DNA of 64,000 nt from Massilia sp. BJB1822 (lineage in GTDB: Bacteria > Pseudomonadota > Gammaproteobacteria > Burkholderiales > Burkholderiaceae_D): the NCBI RefSeq assembly GCF_013369485.1, contig NZ_JABWEB010000011.1, positions 1 to 64,000 on the forward strand. Direction: 5' to 3'. Within the stretch, counting starts at the first letter, position 1. Every line of letters begins with the position of its first letter. The position numbers and the translations under genes are program-made. The notes under the pieces were generated by a model that was given only the letters and a program-made list of their open reading frames with translations, was not told the origin of the DNA and did not search any database. Positions 27,281 through 36,900 of the stretch are shown piece after piece.

Positions 27281-28432
27281 TTACTTGCGGTCCTTGATCG
27301 GTACGAATTGCAGGTCTTCGGGGCCAACATAGTTGGCGCTCGGACGGATGATCTTGTTGTCGATGCGCTGTTCGATCACGTGCGCGGCCCAGCCCGAGGT
27401 GCGGCTGATGACGAACAGTGGGGTGAACATGGCGGTCGGCACGCCCATCATGTGGTAGGACACGGCGGAGAACCAGTCCAGGTTGGGGAACATCTTCTTG
27501 ATTTCCCACATCACGCTTTCCAGGCGCTCGGCGATGTCGAACATCTTCATCGAGCCGGCTTCCTGCGACAGCTTGCGCGCCACTTCCTTGATGACCTTGT
27601 TGCGCGGGTCGGAGATGGTGTAGACCGGGTGGCCGAAGCCGATCACCACTTCCTTGTTGGCGACGCGGTTGCGGATATCGGCTTCCGCCTCATCCGCGTT
27701 CTCGTAGCGCTTCTGGATATCCAGCGCCACTTCGTTGGCGCCGCCGTGTTTCGGGCCGCGCAGCGCGCCGATCGCGCCGGTGATGGCGGAGTGGATGTCG
27801 GAGCCGGTGCCGGCGATCACGCGGCTGGTGAAGGTCGATGCGTTGAACTCGTGTTCCGCGTACAGGATCAGCGAGGTGTGCATGGCCTTGACCCAGGATT
27901 CGGACGGCTTCTCGCCGTGCAGCAGGTGCAGGAAGTGGCCGCCGATGGAATCGTCGTCGGTTTCCACCTCGATGCGCTTGCCGTTATGGCTGAAGTGATA
28001 CCAGTACAGCAGCATGGAGCCGAAGGACGCCATCAGGCGGTCGGCGATGTCGCGCGCGCCGGCGATATTGTGGTCGTCCTTTTCCGGCAGGGCGCAGCCC
28101 AGCACCGACACGCCGGTGCGCATCACGTCCATCGGATGGGCGCCGGCCGGCAGCGCTTCCAGCGCCGCCTTCACAGCCTGCGGCAAGCCGCGCAGGGATT
28201 TCAGCTTGGCCTTGTAGCCTTTCAGTTCGGCGCTGGTCGGCAGCTTGCCATGCACCAGCAGGTAGGCGATTTCCTCGAATTCGCAGCTGTCGGCCACGTC
28301 CAGGATGTCATAGCCGCGGTAGTGCAGGTCATTGCCGGTCTTGCCGACGGAGCACAGGGCGGTATTGCCGGCCGCAACGCCGGACAGGGCGACGGATTTT
28401 TTTGGTTTGAAAGTTGCTGCTTGCTCGGTCAT
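27281..28432 (-). CDS. prpC: 2-methylcitrate synthase
   Basis: A 383-aa citrate-synthase-fold enzyme that condenses propionyl-CoA with oxaloacetate. It starts SVALSGVAAGNTALCSVGKTGNDLHYRGYDI in character, with the catalytic His regions EHEFNASTFTSRVIAGTGSD and GFGHPVYTISDPRNKVIK, and the Asp region near the C-terminus. The PrpC assignment rests on these subfamily features and on its place in the prp operon. Confidence 0.94.
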   Translation of the reverse strand: MTEQAATFKPKKSVALSGVAAGNTALCSVGKTGNDLHYRGYDILDVADSCEFEEIAYLLVHGKLPTSAELKGYKAKLKSLRGLPQAVKAALEALPAGAHPMDVMRTGVSVLGCALPEKDDHNIAGARDIADRLMASFGSMLLYWYHFSHNGKRIEVETDDDSIGGHFLHLLHGEKPSESWVKAMHTSLILYAEHEFNASTFTSRVIAGTGSDIHSAITGAIGALRGPKHGGANEVALDIQKRYENADEAEADIRNRVANKEVVIGFGHPVYTISDPRNKVIKEVARKLSQEAGSMKMFDIAERLESVMWEIKKMFPNLDWFSAVSYHMMGVPTAMFTPLFVISRTSGWAAHVIEQRIDNKIIRPSANYVGPEDLQFVPIKDRK

Positions 28433-28453
28433 CTCTAATCTCCTCTACGCGAA

Positions 28454-29341
28454 TTACTTTTTCTGCGCTGCGAACAGCGCATCCAGCTTTTGCTCGAAAT
28501 CGTGATAGTTGATGCGCTCATACAGTTCGGCGCGAGTCTGCATGGTGTCCAGCACGGCCTTCTGCGAACCGTCGCGGCGGATGGCGCCGTACACATTCTC
28601 GGCGGCCTTGTTCATGGCACGGAAAGCGGACAGCGGATACAGCACCAGACCGACGTCGGCCGATTTCAGCTCGTCCACGGTGAACAGCGGGGTGGAACCG
28701 AATTCGGTGATGTTCGCCAGCACCGGCACTTTCACCGCGTTGGCGAACTGCTTGTACATGGACAGCTCGGTCATCGCTTCCGGGAAGATCATGTCGGCGC
28801 CCGCTTCCACGCAGGCGATGGCGCGCTCGATGGCGGCGTCCAGGCCTTCCACGGCCAGCGCATCGGTGCGCGCCATGATGACGAAGTTTTCGTCGGTGCG
28901 GGCATCGACGGCGGCCTTGATGCGGTCCACCATTTCAGCCTTGCTCACGATTTCCTTACCGGGGCGGTGGCCGCAGCGCTTGGCGCCAACCTGGTCTTCG
29001 ATATGCATGGCGGCGGCGCCGAACTTGATCATCGACTTGACGGTGCGCGCCACATTGAAGGCGGAGGAGCCGAAGCCGGTATCCACATCGACCAGCAGCG
29101 GCAGGTCGCACACGTCGGTAATGCGGCGCACGTCGGTCAGCACGTCGTCCAGATTGGAGATGCCCAGATCGGGCAGGCCGAGGGAGCCGGCAGCGACGCC
29201 GCCGCCGGACAGATAGATGGCGCGGAAGCCGGCGCGCTTGGCCAGCAGGGCGTGGTTGGCGTTGATCGCGCCCACCACTTGCAGCGGGGATTCTTCCTGC
29301 ACGGCCTTGCGGAAGGCGGCGCCTGCGGAGTATTGGCTCAT
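28454..29341 (-). CDS. prpB: 2-methylisocitrate lyase
   Basis: A 295-aa member of the isocitrate lyase/PEP mutase superfamily that cleaves 2-methylisocitrate to pyruvate and succinate. The active-site loop KRCGHRPGKEIV lies near residue 120, and DVDTGFG and MARTDALAVEG are further signatures. The ATG at 29341 (MSQYSAGAAFRKAV) is the family start; longer frames run into the promoter region. It is first in the operon, behind a sigma-54 type promoter. Confidence 0.96.
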   Translation of the reverse strand: MSQYSAGAAFRKAVQEESPLQVVGAINANHALLAKRAGFRAIYLSGGGVAAGSLGLPDLGISNLDDVLTDVRRITDVCDLPLLVDVDTGFGSSAFNVARTVKSMIKFGAAAMHIEDQVGAKRCGHRPGKEIVSKAEMVDRIKAAVDARTDENFVIMARTDALAVEGLDAAIERAIACVEAGADMIFPEAMTELSMYKQFANAVKVPVLANITEFGSTPLFTVDELKSADVGLVLYPLSAFRAMNKAAENVYGAIRRDGSQKAVLDTMQTRAELYERINYHDFEQKLDALFAAQKK

Positions 29342-29382
29342 GAAGACCTTTCTCAATGGAACGTTGGTATCGGCAGCTTTAA

Positions 29383-29398
29383 CGCAAAAGCCATGCCA
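29383..29398 (-). promoter_or_regulatory. Sigma-54 (-24/-12) promoter of prpBC-acnD-prpF
   Basis: Read on the minus strand: TGGCATGGCTTTTGCG, with GG and GC separated by exactly 10 bases, as in the TGGCAC-N5-TTGC consensus. It lies about 42 bases upstream of the prpB ATG and opposite a PrpR-type sigma-54 activator gene. Confidence 0.8.
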
Positions 29399-29484
29399 GC
29401 TTTGCCTTGCAGATAAAAATACATAAAAATCAGCAACTTGCCAGTCGCAACGCAACACGGCCGCCCTCTGTGCATCGTTCAATA

Positions 29485-29520
29485 TGAAACATTGAAACAT
29501 TCATGAACTATAATTGAAAC
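29485..29520. promoter_or_regulatory. Candidate PrpR binding repeats (TGAAAC x3)
   Basis: TGAAAC occurs at 29485, 29493 and 29515, the last abutting the prpR ATG, with a related TGAAC at 29504. They lie about 90-140 bases upstream of the sigma-54 promoter, where an enhancer for PrpR would be expected. They may also allow autoregulation of prpR. Confidence 0.5.
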
Positions 29521-31149
29521 ATGCGCCACTCCACTCCCCTGCCCCTGGACAGCAACGATAAACCGGTGATCTGGACGGTTTCCGTGTCGCGCCTGTCCGA
29601 ACTGTTCCGCGACATCACGCTGGAATACGACGCCCTCGCCACCATCGAGCCGATCAACCTGGGCTTCGACGAGGCGGCGCGCCATATCCGCGAACGCATG
29701 GCGACCGAGCGCTGCGACGCAGTGATCGCGGCCGGCTCGAACGCGGCTTACCTGAAAGGCCGGCTCTCGGTGCCGGTGGTGATCGCCAAGGCTTCCGGCT
29801 TCGACATGATGCAGGCGCTGGCCAGGGCGCGCCGCGTGTCGGAACGCATCGGCGTCATCACCTACCAGGACCAGATGCCGGAACTGGCCGAATTCGCCGC
29901 CACCTTCGGCGTGCAGATCGCCCAGCGCACCTATGCCACCGAGGAAGATGCGCGCGCCCAGATCAATGATTTGAAAGCCGCCGGCATCAAGGCCATCGTC
30001 GGCGCGGGCCTGATCACCGACCTGGCCGAGGAAGCGGGATTGACCGGCGTGTTCGTGTACTCGGCCGCCTCGATCCGCCAGGCCTTCGACGATGCGCTGG
30101 AAATGGCGCGCCTGGCCCAGCTGGAATCGAACCGGGGACGGCGCACCGTGGTGGCCGATACGCTGCGCGCCAAGCATGGCCTGAACGATCTGCGCGGCGA
30201 ATCGGCGGCGATGGAAAAGGTGAGACAAGCCGTGGTGCTGTATGCGAAGTCGCCGGCCACGGTGCTGATCCAGGGCGAAACCGGCAGCGGCAAGGAGCTG
30301 GTGGCGCAAGCCATCCACCGCGAAAGCCCGCGCGTGCTGGGCGTGAACCGGCCCTTCGTGGCAGTGAACTGCGGCGCGATTGCCGAATCGCTGCTGGAAT
30401 CGGAATTGTTCGGCCACGAGGAAGGCGCCTTCACCGGCGCGCGGCGCGGCGGCCACGCCGGCCTGTTCGAAGCGGCCAACCGCGGCACCCTCTTCCTCGA
30501 CGAGATCGGCGAAATGCCGCTGACCTTGCAAACCCGCCTGCTGCGCGTGCTGGAGGAACGCGAGGTGGTGCGCGTGGGCGGCACGCGGCCCATCGCCGTC
30601 AATGTGCGCATCATCAGCGCCACCCACTGCGATCTGGAGCAGCGGGTGCGCGAAGGCCGCTTCCGCTCCGACCTGTTCTATCGCCTGGCCGTGCTGCGCC
30701 TGGCGCTGCCGCCGCTGCGCGAACGCGGCGCCGACATCGTGCCGCTGGCCGAATGGTCGCTGAAGAATGCGCTGGCGGCATTGGGCGCGCGGCCCCATCC
30801 CAATCTGCACGCCGAGGTGGCCGCTTGCGCGCCGCTGCTGGCGCGCCACAACTGGCCCGGCAATGTGCGCGAACTACGCAATCTGACCGAGCGCCTGGCC
30901 CTCTTCCTGGCCGCCGAGCCGCTGCAGGCGCTGACGCCGGGCTTCGTGCTGGGCGTGGCGCCCGAACTGGCCGCTTTCGCCGGCGACCAGGCAGCCGGCT
31001 TGGACGCGGCGAGCGGCAATAGCCAGGAGAGCGCCAGCGAGGTGCTGTCCCGCTTCGGAGGACGGCGCGATGCGGCCGCCGCCTACCTCGGCATCAGCCG
31101 CACAACCTTGTGGCGCCGCCTGCGCGAAGAAGGCGCCGATCCCGGCTGA
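29521..31149 (+). CDS. prpR: Propionate catabolism activator PrpR
   Basis: A 542-aa sigma-54-dependent regulator. It has a PrpR_N sensor domain (about 1-190, which binds 2-methylcitrate in the family) and an AAA+ domain with Walker A GETGSGKE (near 253), the sigma-54 contact loop GAFTGA and Walker B GTLFLDEIGEM. A C-terminal Fis-type helix-turn-helix includes AAAYLGISRTTLWRRLREEG. It is transcribed divergently from prpB and should activate the promoter at 29383-29398. All motifs are intact. Confidence 0.95.
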   Translation: MRHSTPLPLDSNDKPVIWTVSVSRLSELFRDITLEYDALATIEPINLGFDEAARHIRERMATERCDAVIAAGSNAAYLKGRLSVPVVIAKASGFDMMQALARARRVSERIGVITYQDQMPELAEFAATFGVQIAQRTYATEEDARAQINDLKAAGIKAIVGAGLITDLAEEAGLTGVFVYSAASIRQAFDDALEMARLAQLESNRGRRTVVADTLRAKHGLNDLRGESAAMEKVRQAVVLYAKSPATVLIQGETGSGKELVAQAIHRESPRVLGVNRPFVAVNCGAIAESLLESELFGHEEGAFTGARRGGHAGLFEAANRGTLFLDEIGEMPLTLQTRLLRVLEEREVVRVGGTRPIAVNVRIISATHCDLEQRVREGRFRSDLFYRLAVLRLALPPLRERGADIVPLAEWSLKNALAALGARPHPNLHAEVAACAPLLARHNWPGNVRELRNLTERLALFLAAEPLQALTPGFVLGVAPELAAFAGDQAAGLDAASGNSQESASEVLSRFGGRRDAAAAYLGISRTTLWRRLREEGADPG

Positions 31150-31256
31150 ACCCCGTCCACGCGCGCCGCTCATCCTCGATATGCGCCGCTCATCACGACG
31201 GCGCTCGCCGCCGCAGCGGCCGGCCGATAGTCTACGTTTCACAAGGAGGAAACACC

Positions 31257-32150
31257 ATGAAACGTCACATCGCACAACGCGCAGCAAAGTTCACCGTCAA
31301 AGCCCTGCTGGCCGCATCGGCCATGGTTTTAAGCGCCACCCCGGCCCTCGCCGCCAAAGCCTTCAAGGCCGAGGTTACGGGCCAGGGCCAGGGCCAGCCC
31401 TTGATCCTGATTCCCGGCCTGGCGTCTTCCGGCGAAGTGTGGCAAGGCACGGTCAAGCGCTTCTGCGGCGCGCGCCAATGCCATGTATTGACCCTGGCCG
31501 GCTTCGCGGGCCAGCCCGCCATCGATCAGCCGCTGCTGCCCGCCGTCGAAGAAGAGCTGGCCGCCTATATCAGCGCCAACAAGCTGGAAAAGCCGGTGAT
31601 CGTCGGCCATAGCCTGGGTGGCTTCGTGGCGCTGAAACTGGCCAGCGACCATCCGGACAAGGTGGGCCGCCTGGTCATCGTCGATTCCCTGCCCGCTCTC
31701 GGCGCGACGCAAATGCCGGACATTACGCTGGAGCAGCTGCAAAGCCAGGCGTCGCGCATGCGCGACGGCATGCTGGCGCAGGATGAGGCCTCGCGCGCCA
31801 TCTCGCAAATACGCACCGTCGGCGCGATGGTGACGGCGCCAGCCGACGCCGAACGGATTGTCGGCTGGGGCCAGCAGTCAGACCGCAAGACCGTGGCCAA
31901 CGCCATGTACCAGCTGATGTCCAGCGATCTGCGCGGCGATCTGGCGCGCGTCAAAGCGCCCACGCTGGTACTGGGCACCTGGATCGCCTACAAGGACTAT
32001 GCGCCGCGCGCCGCGATTGCCGAGACATTCAAGGCGCAATATGCGAAACTGGGCGGCGCACAAATCGAGCTGGCCGACACGGCCCGCCACTTCATCATGT
32101 ACGACGATCCTGAATGGATGTATGCCCGCATGGAGCAATTCCTGAAATGA
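31257..32150 (+). CDS. Secreted alpha/beta hydrolase
   Basis: A 297-aa protein preceded by a strong AAGGAGGA. A signal peptide (about 1-31, ending ATPALAA) is followed by an alpha/beta hydrolase fold: oxyanion-loop region LILIPGLASSGEVW, nucleophile elbow VGHSLGG with Ser near residue 118, a strand-6 region TLVLGTWIAYKD, and the C-terminal catalytic His in DTARHFIMYDDP. The substrate is unknown. Its stop overlaps the start of the LytS-type kinase gene, so it belongs to a three-gene operon with that two-component system. Confidence 0.87.
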   Translation: MKRHIAQRAAKFTVKALLAASAMVLSATPALAAKAFKAEVTGQGQGQPLILIPGLASSGEVWQGTVKRFCGARQCHVLTLAGFAGQPAIDQPLLPAVEEELAAYISANKLEKPVIVGHSLGGFVALKLASDHPDKVGRLVIVDSLPALGATQMPDITLEQLQSQASRMRDGMLAQDEASRAISQIRTVGAMVTAPADAERIVGWGQQSDRKTVANAMYQLMSSDLRGDLARVKAPTLVLGTWIAYKDYAPRAAIAETFKAQYAKLGGAQIELADTARHFIMYDDPEWMYARMEQFLK

Positions 32151-33214
32151 GCAGCGCTGCCGCCCAGCCAGCAATCCCGGCGCAGCCGCCCTTGCTGGCG
32201 CGCCTGAACTGGTACTGGATCTGCCAGCTGGGCGGCTGGCTGCTCGTCGGCCTGGCCAACCTGCTGCTCTATTCCAAACTGATGGCAGGCACGCAGCTGG
32301 TCTGCCTGTGGATGGCCATCAGCGGCATCGGCATCAGCCATTTGTGGCGCGCCATCGCCAAGCGGCGCGGCTGGGTGGCAAAGGGCATGAACTGGAAGCT
32401 GGCGCTCTACTCCTTCCTGGTTCTGGGGCCGCTGCAAACCGTCAGCGTGGCCTTGGCCATCCACGTTCTACTGCAAAGAATCAGCGATCTAAGCTGGCTG
32501 CCCATCACCCTGATCGTCTGGGGCAGTGCTTTCCTGGGCTGGAATATCTGCTACTCGATGGCGCTGTCCATGCGCCGCGCCAACCGCTTTGAAGCGGAAA
32601 CCCTGCGCCTTGAACTGCTGGCCAAGGATGCGGAGCTGCGCGCCCTGCAGGCCCAGGTCAACCCGCATTTCTTCTTCAATAGCCTGAACAGCATGCGCGC
32701 CTTGATTTACGAAAACCGCGATGCGGCGGCCCTGATGATCGACCAGTTGGCGGCACTGATGCGCTACACCCTGCAGTCGGATCAAGCCGATACCGTGAAG
32801 CTGGCGCAGGAGCTGGAGGCCGTGCAAGCCTATCTGGCCATCGAGAAGATCCGTTTTGAAGACCGGCTGCGGGTAAGGATCGATGTGGAGGATGGAATGG
32901 AAAATGTGGCGGTGCCGCCGATGTCGGTGCAAACCCTGGTCGAAAATGCGGTGAAGTATGGCGTGGAAATGAGCGCCAGCGGCAGCGAGATCCGCATCCA
33001 GGCGCGGCGCGGCAAAGGGAGCAGCGTGATTGAAGTGGCGAATGCGGGCGCGATCCGTCCCTTCTCCAATTCCACCCACGTTGGCCTGGTAAATGCGCGC
33101 AAGCGCCTGATCCTGGCCATGGGCAAGGAAGCCAGCCTGGATCTGAGCGAAAGCGAAGGCTGGGTGCGCGCCACCATGCAGCTGCCTGCGACCCAACTGC
33201 CGGTGGCCGCATGA
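32147..33214 (+). CDS. LytS-type membrane sensor histidine kinase
   Basis: A 355-aa kinase starting at the ATG that overlaps the hydrolase stop (ATGA). Four membrane segments are predicted in residues 18-150 (for example WICQLGGWLLVGLANLLLY). The His_kinase motif is QVNPHFFFNSLNSMRALI (His near 174), followed by a HATPase with TLVENAVKYGVE. A four-base overlap couples it to the LytTR regulator. The layout is similar to AlgZ/AlgR. Confidence 0.88.
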   Translation: MSSAAAQPAIPAQPPLLARLNWYWICQLGGWLLVGLANLLLYSKLMAGTQLVCLWMAISGIGISHLWRAIAKRRGWVAKGMNWKLALYSFLVLGPLQTVSVALAIHVLLQRISDLSWLPITLIVWGSAFLGWNICYSMALSMRRANRFEAETLRLELLAKDAELRALQAQVNPHFFFNSLNSMRALIYENRDAAALMIDQLAALMRYTLQSDQADTVKLAQELEAVQAYLAIEKIRFEDRLRVRIDVEDGMENVAVPPMSVQTLVENAVKYGVEMSASGSEIRIQARRGKGSSVIEVANAGAIRPFSNSTHVGLVNARKRLILAMGKEASLDLSESEGWVRATMQLPATQLPVAA

Positions 33215-33936
33215 TGCGCGTACTGCTGGTGGATGACGAGCGCCTGGCGCGCGCCGAGTTGCGCCGCCTGCTGGCCTCGCATGAACAGATCGAAATCGTG
33301 GGCGAAGCCGCCAATGCGGCCGAGGCGATCCTGCAAATCGCGGCCTTGCAGCCCGACCTTGTGCTGCTCGACGTGCAGATGCCTGGCGGCAGCGGCTTCG
33401 ATATGCTGGAGGCGCTGGACGTGACGCCCGAAGTGGTCTTTACCACGGCTTTCGACCAGTATGCGCTGCGCGCCTTCGAGGTCAATGCCCTCGACTATCT
33501 GCAAAAGCCGATCCAGGCCGCGCGGTTGGCGGCTGCGCTGGAACGTGCCACCCTACGCCTGGGTCGTACAGATGCCGCCAGCCTGCGGCCTGCGCGCACC
33601 GAGGGCGGGCCGCGCAAAATCTTCATCAAGGATGGGGAGCGCTGCTGGCTGGTCGATGCGCAGCAGATACGGCTGTTTGAATCCGAGGGCAATTACACCC
33701 GCGTGTACTTTGAAGAGAACAAGCCGCTGATGCTGCGCTCCCTCAACCAGCTGGAAGAGAAGCTGGATGGCGGCCGCTTCTTCCGCGCCAGCCGCCGCCA
33801 CATCGTCAATCTCGACCATGTGCAGGAAACACGCGCCGCCGACGGCGGCGGCATGCATCTGCTGCTGCACGACGGCGTGAACGTGGAAGTATCACGCCGC
33901 CGCGCCGCACTGCTGCGCGAGCAGTGCGAGCTTTAG
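33211..33936 (+). CDS. LytTR response regulator (AlgR-like)
   Basis: A 241-aa regulator: receiver with DDE at residues 8-10, phospho-acceptor in LLDVQMPGGSG near 53 and LQKPI; LytTR domain from about 130 with WLVDAQQIRLFESEGNYTRVYF and FRASRRHIVNLDHV. The start may be the first or second of two adjacent Met codons. It is the partner of the kinase whose stop it overlaps. Confidence 0.9.
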   Translation: MMRVLLVDDERLARAELRRLLASHEQIEIVGEAANAAEAILQIAALQPDLVLLDVQMPGGSGFDMLEALDVTPEVVFTTAFDQYALRAFEVNALDYLQKPIQAARLAAALERATLRLGRTDAASLRPARTEGGPRKIFIKDGERCWLVDAQQIRLFESEGNYTRVYFEENKPLMLRSLNQLEEKLDGGRFFRASRRHIVNLDHVQETRAADGGGMHLLLHDGVNVEVSRRRAALLREQCEL

Positions 33937-33943
33937 GCCAGGC

Positions 33944-36900
33944 CTAGCGCCAGTTGCCGGAGACAGGCGCCACGGCGGCTGGCGCAACCACGGCTGCAGG
34001 CTGGCCGACATTCAGCGCAGGAATCTGCTGCGGGCGCAGCGGCGGCACCGGCTGCTCCTTCAGCTTCTTCTGCAGCAGGTCGATCGCCACTTCAAGCTGG
34101 CGGTCCTGGCCTTTGAAGGTGGCGTGCGGCGGGTTGTCCACCTCCACATCCGGCGCCACGCCCACGCCCTCGATCAGCCATTGTCCATCCATGCCGAACT
34201 GGCCGTTCTCGGCCGCGCGCACCATGCCGTTGTCGGCCAGGCCATTGCGGTCGCTGAGCCAGACGCCCGCGCCAGCAGTACGCTTGCCAACCAGCGGGCC
34301 AAGCTTGAGCGCCTTCACGCCTGCGGCAAAGGTTTCGCCGTCGGAGTAGGTCAACTCATCGACCAGCACCACCAGATGGCCGCGGAAGGTGCTCTGCATA
34401 TTGGTCGACGGCTTGCTCACCGGCGAGGCCCAGAAAGCCCAGGCCTTGCGCAGCAGCTTCTCGATGATCCAGCTGTCGATATTGCCGCCCTGGTTGCGGC
34501 GCACGTCGATGATCAGGCCATCGCGGTTGATATTGGCGTAGAAATCGCGGGCGAAGGAGGCAATGTCGCGCGGCCCCATGGCGCGCAGATGCAGATAGCC
34601 GATGCGGCCTTTCGATGCCGCCTCCACCTGGCGCGCCCTGCCCTGCTCCCAATCGCTGTAGCGCAGTGCGGCCTGCTTCATCAGCGGCACCGGGGTGACG
34701 ATCACGGCACGCGCCGGACCTTTCACCGGTTTCACCTGCAGCAGCACCTGGCGCTCGGACTGGTTCAGCAGCAGGTCGGCGATATCGCGCACCTCCAGCA
34801 CCGATTTGCCATTGACCGAGGTGATGATGTCGCCTTCCGCCACGTTTACGTCGGGCTGCGCCAACGGCCCCAGTTCGGACGGCAGCTCAGGCTCGGCGCG
34901 ATAGATATGATCGACACGGTAGCCATCCGCCACGCGCGACAGCACCGCGCCCAGACCGGCCGGCGCGCCTTCCGGCGCGGGCTTGCGAATGTCGCCGGGA
35001 CGCACCTGCGAATGCAGCGCGCCGACTTCGGACACCATCATGCCCAGCAGGTCGTTCAGCTCCGCGCGATCGGTCACGCGCTCGACCAGCGGCGAGTACT
35101 TGGCGCGCACGGCATTCCAGTCCACGCCGCGCATCTTCGCGTCGTACAGAAAGTCGCGGTGCATGCGCCAGGCGTCGCCGAACATCTGCTTCCACTCCAG
35201 GCGCGGATTGGAAATCAGCGCCCAGTCATCCACCTTCACCTTGGCCTTGCTGACATCGTTGGGCTGCTTCGCGCCCGCGTCCACGATCAGCATATCGCCA
35301 GGGCCATTCCCGGCCTGGGTGCGGTAGTAGATGCGTTTCATATCGCTGGACAGATCGTAGTCGCGCACATTCGGCGCGAACACTTCCGGCTGCGGGCCGT
35401 TGCGGCCGATGCTCAGGGTTTTCAGCGCGCTCTTGCCGTCGTTTTCGCGTTCGAGGAAGTAGAGGCGCTTATCGTCCACCGCCAGCTTGCGGTAATTGCC
35501 CGCCGCAAGCGGCACTTCGAACAGGCGCTGCGCCAGTCCCTCGTAGACGATGGGCGGCTGGCCTGGTTTCGCCGCTTTCGCGGGCGCTTTCTCGGCGGCC
35601 TTCTCCGCCGCTTTTTCCACGGCTTTTTCCGCCGCCTTTTCCTCCGGGCTTTCGGCCGGCTTGGCGGCAGCCTTGCTCAACTCATCGTCCGGCTTGAAGG
35701 GGAAGCGGTTGCCGGGTTGCAGAGCCAGGGCGAAAATGCCGGTGCGTTTGTCGAACACCGGTCCCATATTGCGGTCGCCCCAGGGCGCGCCATTCGCCAG
35801 CTGGAAATTGCGGGCCGAAAGGAAGTACAGCCATTTGCCATCGGGCGAGAACACGGGCGAGTCGGAATTGAAGCGGTCGCTGGTGACGAAGACCAGGCGC
35901 TGCGCCTCCAGATTGTATAAGCCGATCTGGTCGCGCTGCTCGTCGCTGCCGGCGCGCACGGTGGCGAGGTTGCGGCTGTCGGAAGCCCAGACCACGCCGT
36001 CGTGCTGGTCCACGCCGGACTTGCCGGCGTCGTCGATCACCACATTGGCCTTGCTGGCAAGGTTCAGCAGCCAGAAACGGCCCAGCTTATCGGTGTGCGC
36101 CAGCCATTTGCCGTCGGGCGAAGGATACAAGGCCCAGCGGTGGTTATTGCCATCCTTGGTCAGCTGCTCGCCATGGCCGGAACCATCGGCGGCGAATTTC
36201 CAGATCTCGTTTTCGCCCGTGGTGTCGACAATCGCATACACCCATTTGTCGTCGTGGCTGAAAACGGCGTCGCGGGCGCGCGCGCCTTCGGGAATCGCGA
36301 TCTCCACGCGGCGCTGGCTGCCCGTGCCGGCGATGCTGACGCGGCCGCGCGCCGTCAGCACGATACGCTCATCCTTCGAAGAGAGCTGCACATTGCTCAG
36401 ATTATCCAGCGGCGAACGGATCTGGCGCGTGCGCTGCTGGTCGAAATCGGAGACGAGGCTGACCTTCAGCTGCTGGTCGCTGCTTTGCGCCAGGTCCAGC
36501 ACGTGCAGATCGGCGCCCAACTGATAAACGATCTTGCCGTCGCCCAGCGCGGCGGAACGCACATCCCATTCCTTGTGCCGGGTAAGCTGGCGCGCATCGC
36601 TGCCGTCGGCACGCGCGGTCCACAGATTGTGCGAGCCAGCGCGATCGCTGATGAAGTAGAGGCGGCCCTGCCACCACATTGGACGCTGGTTGTTGCCCGG
36701 ATCGCCGGCAAACAGCGCTTCCGCCTCCTTCTGCCCTGCCAGGTCGAAGCGCCACAACTGCGCATGCGCACCGCCGCGATAATTCTTCGCGTTGTCGCCA
36801 GTCAGGCCCAGGCCAAAGCGCGTGAAGAACAAGGTCTTGCCCGCATCGTCCAGCACCGCATCGTTGGCATCGGCCACCGGGAACACGCGGCGCGCCAGGC

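Noticed and set aside
24820..27297. Open frame of about 820 codons opposite acnD
   Set aside because: Antisense shadow; acnD has all aconitase motifs.
34124..35920. Open frames opposite the tricorn-like gene
   Set aside because: Shadow frames with no domain pattern.
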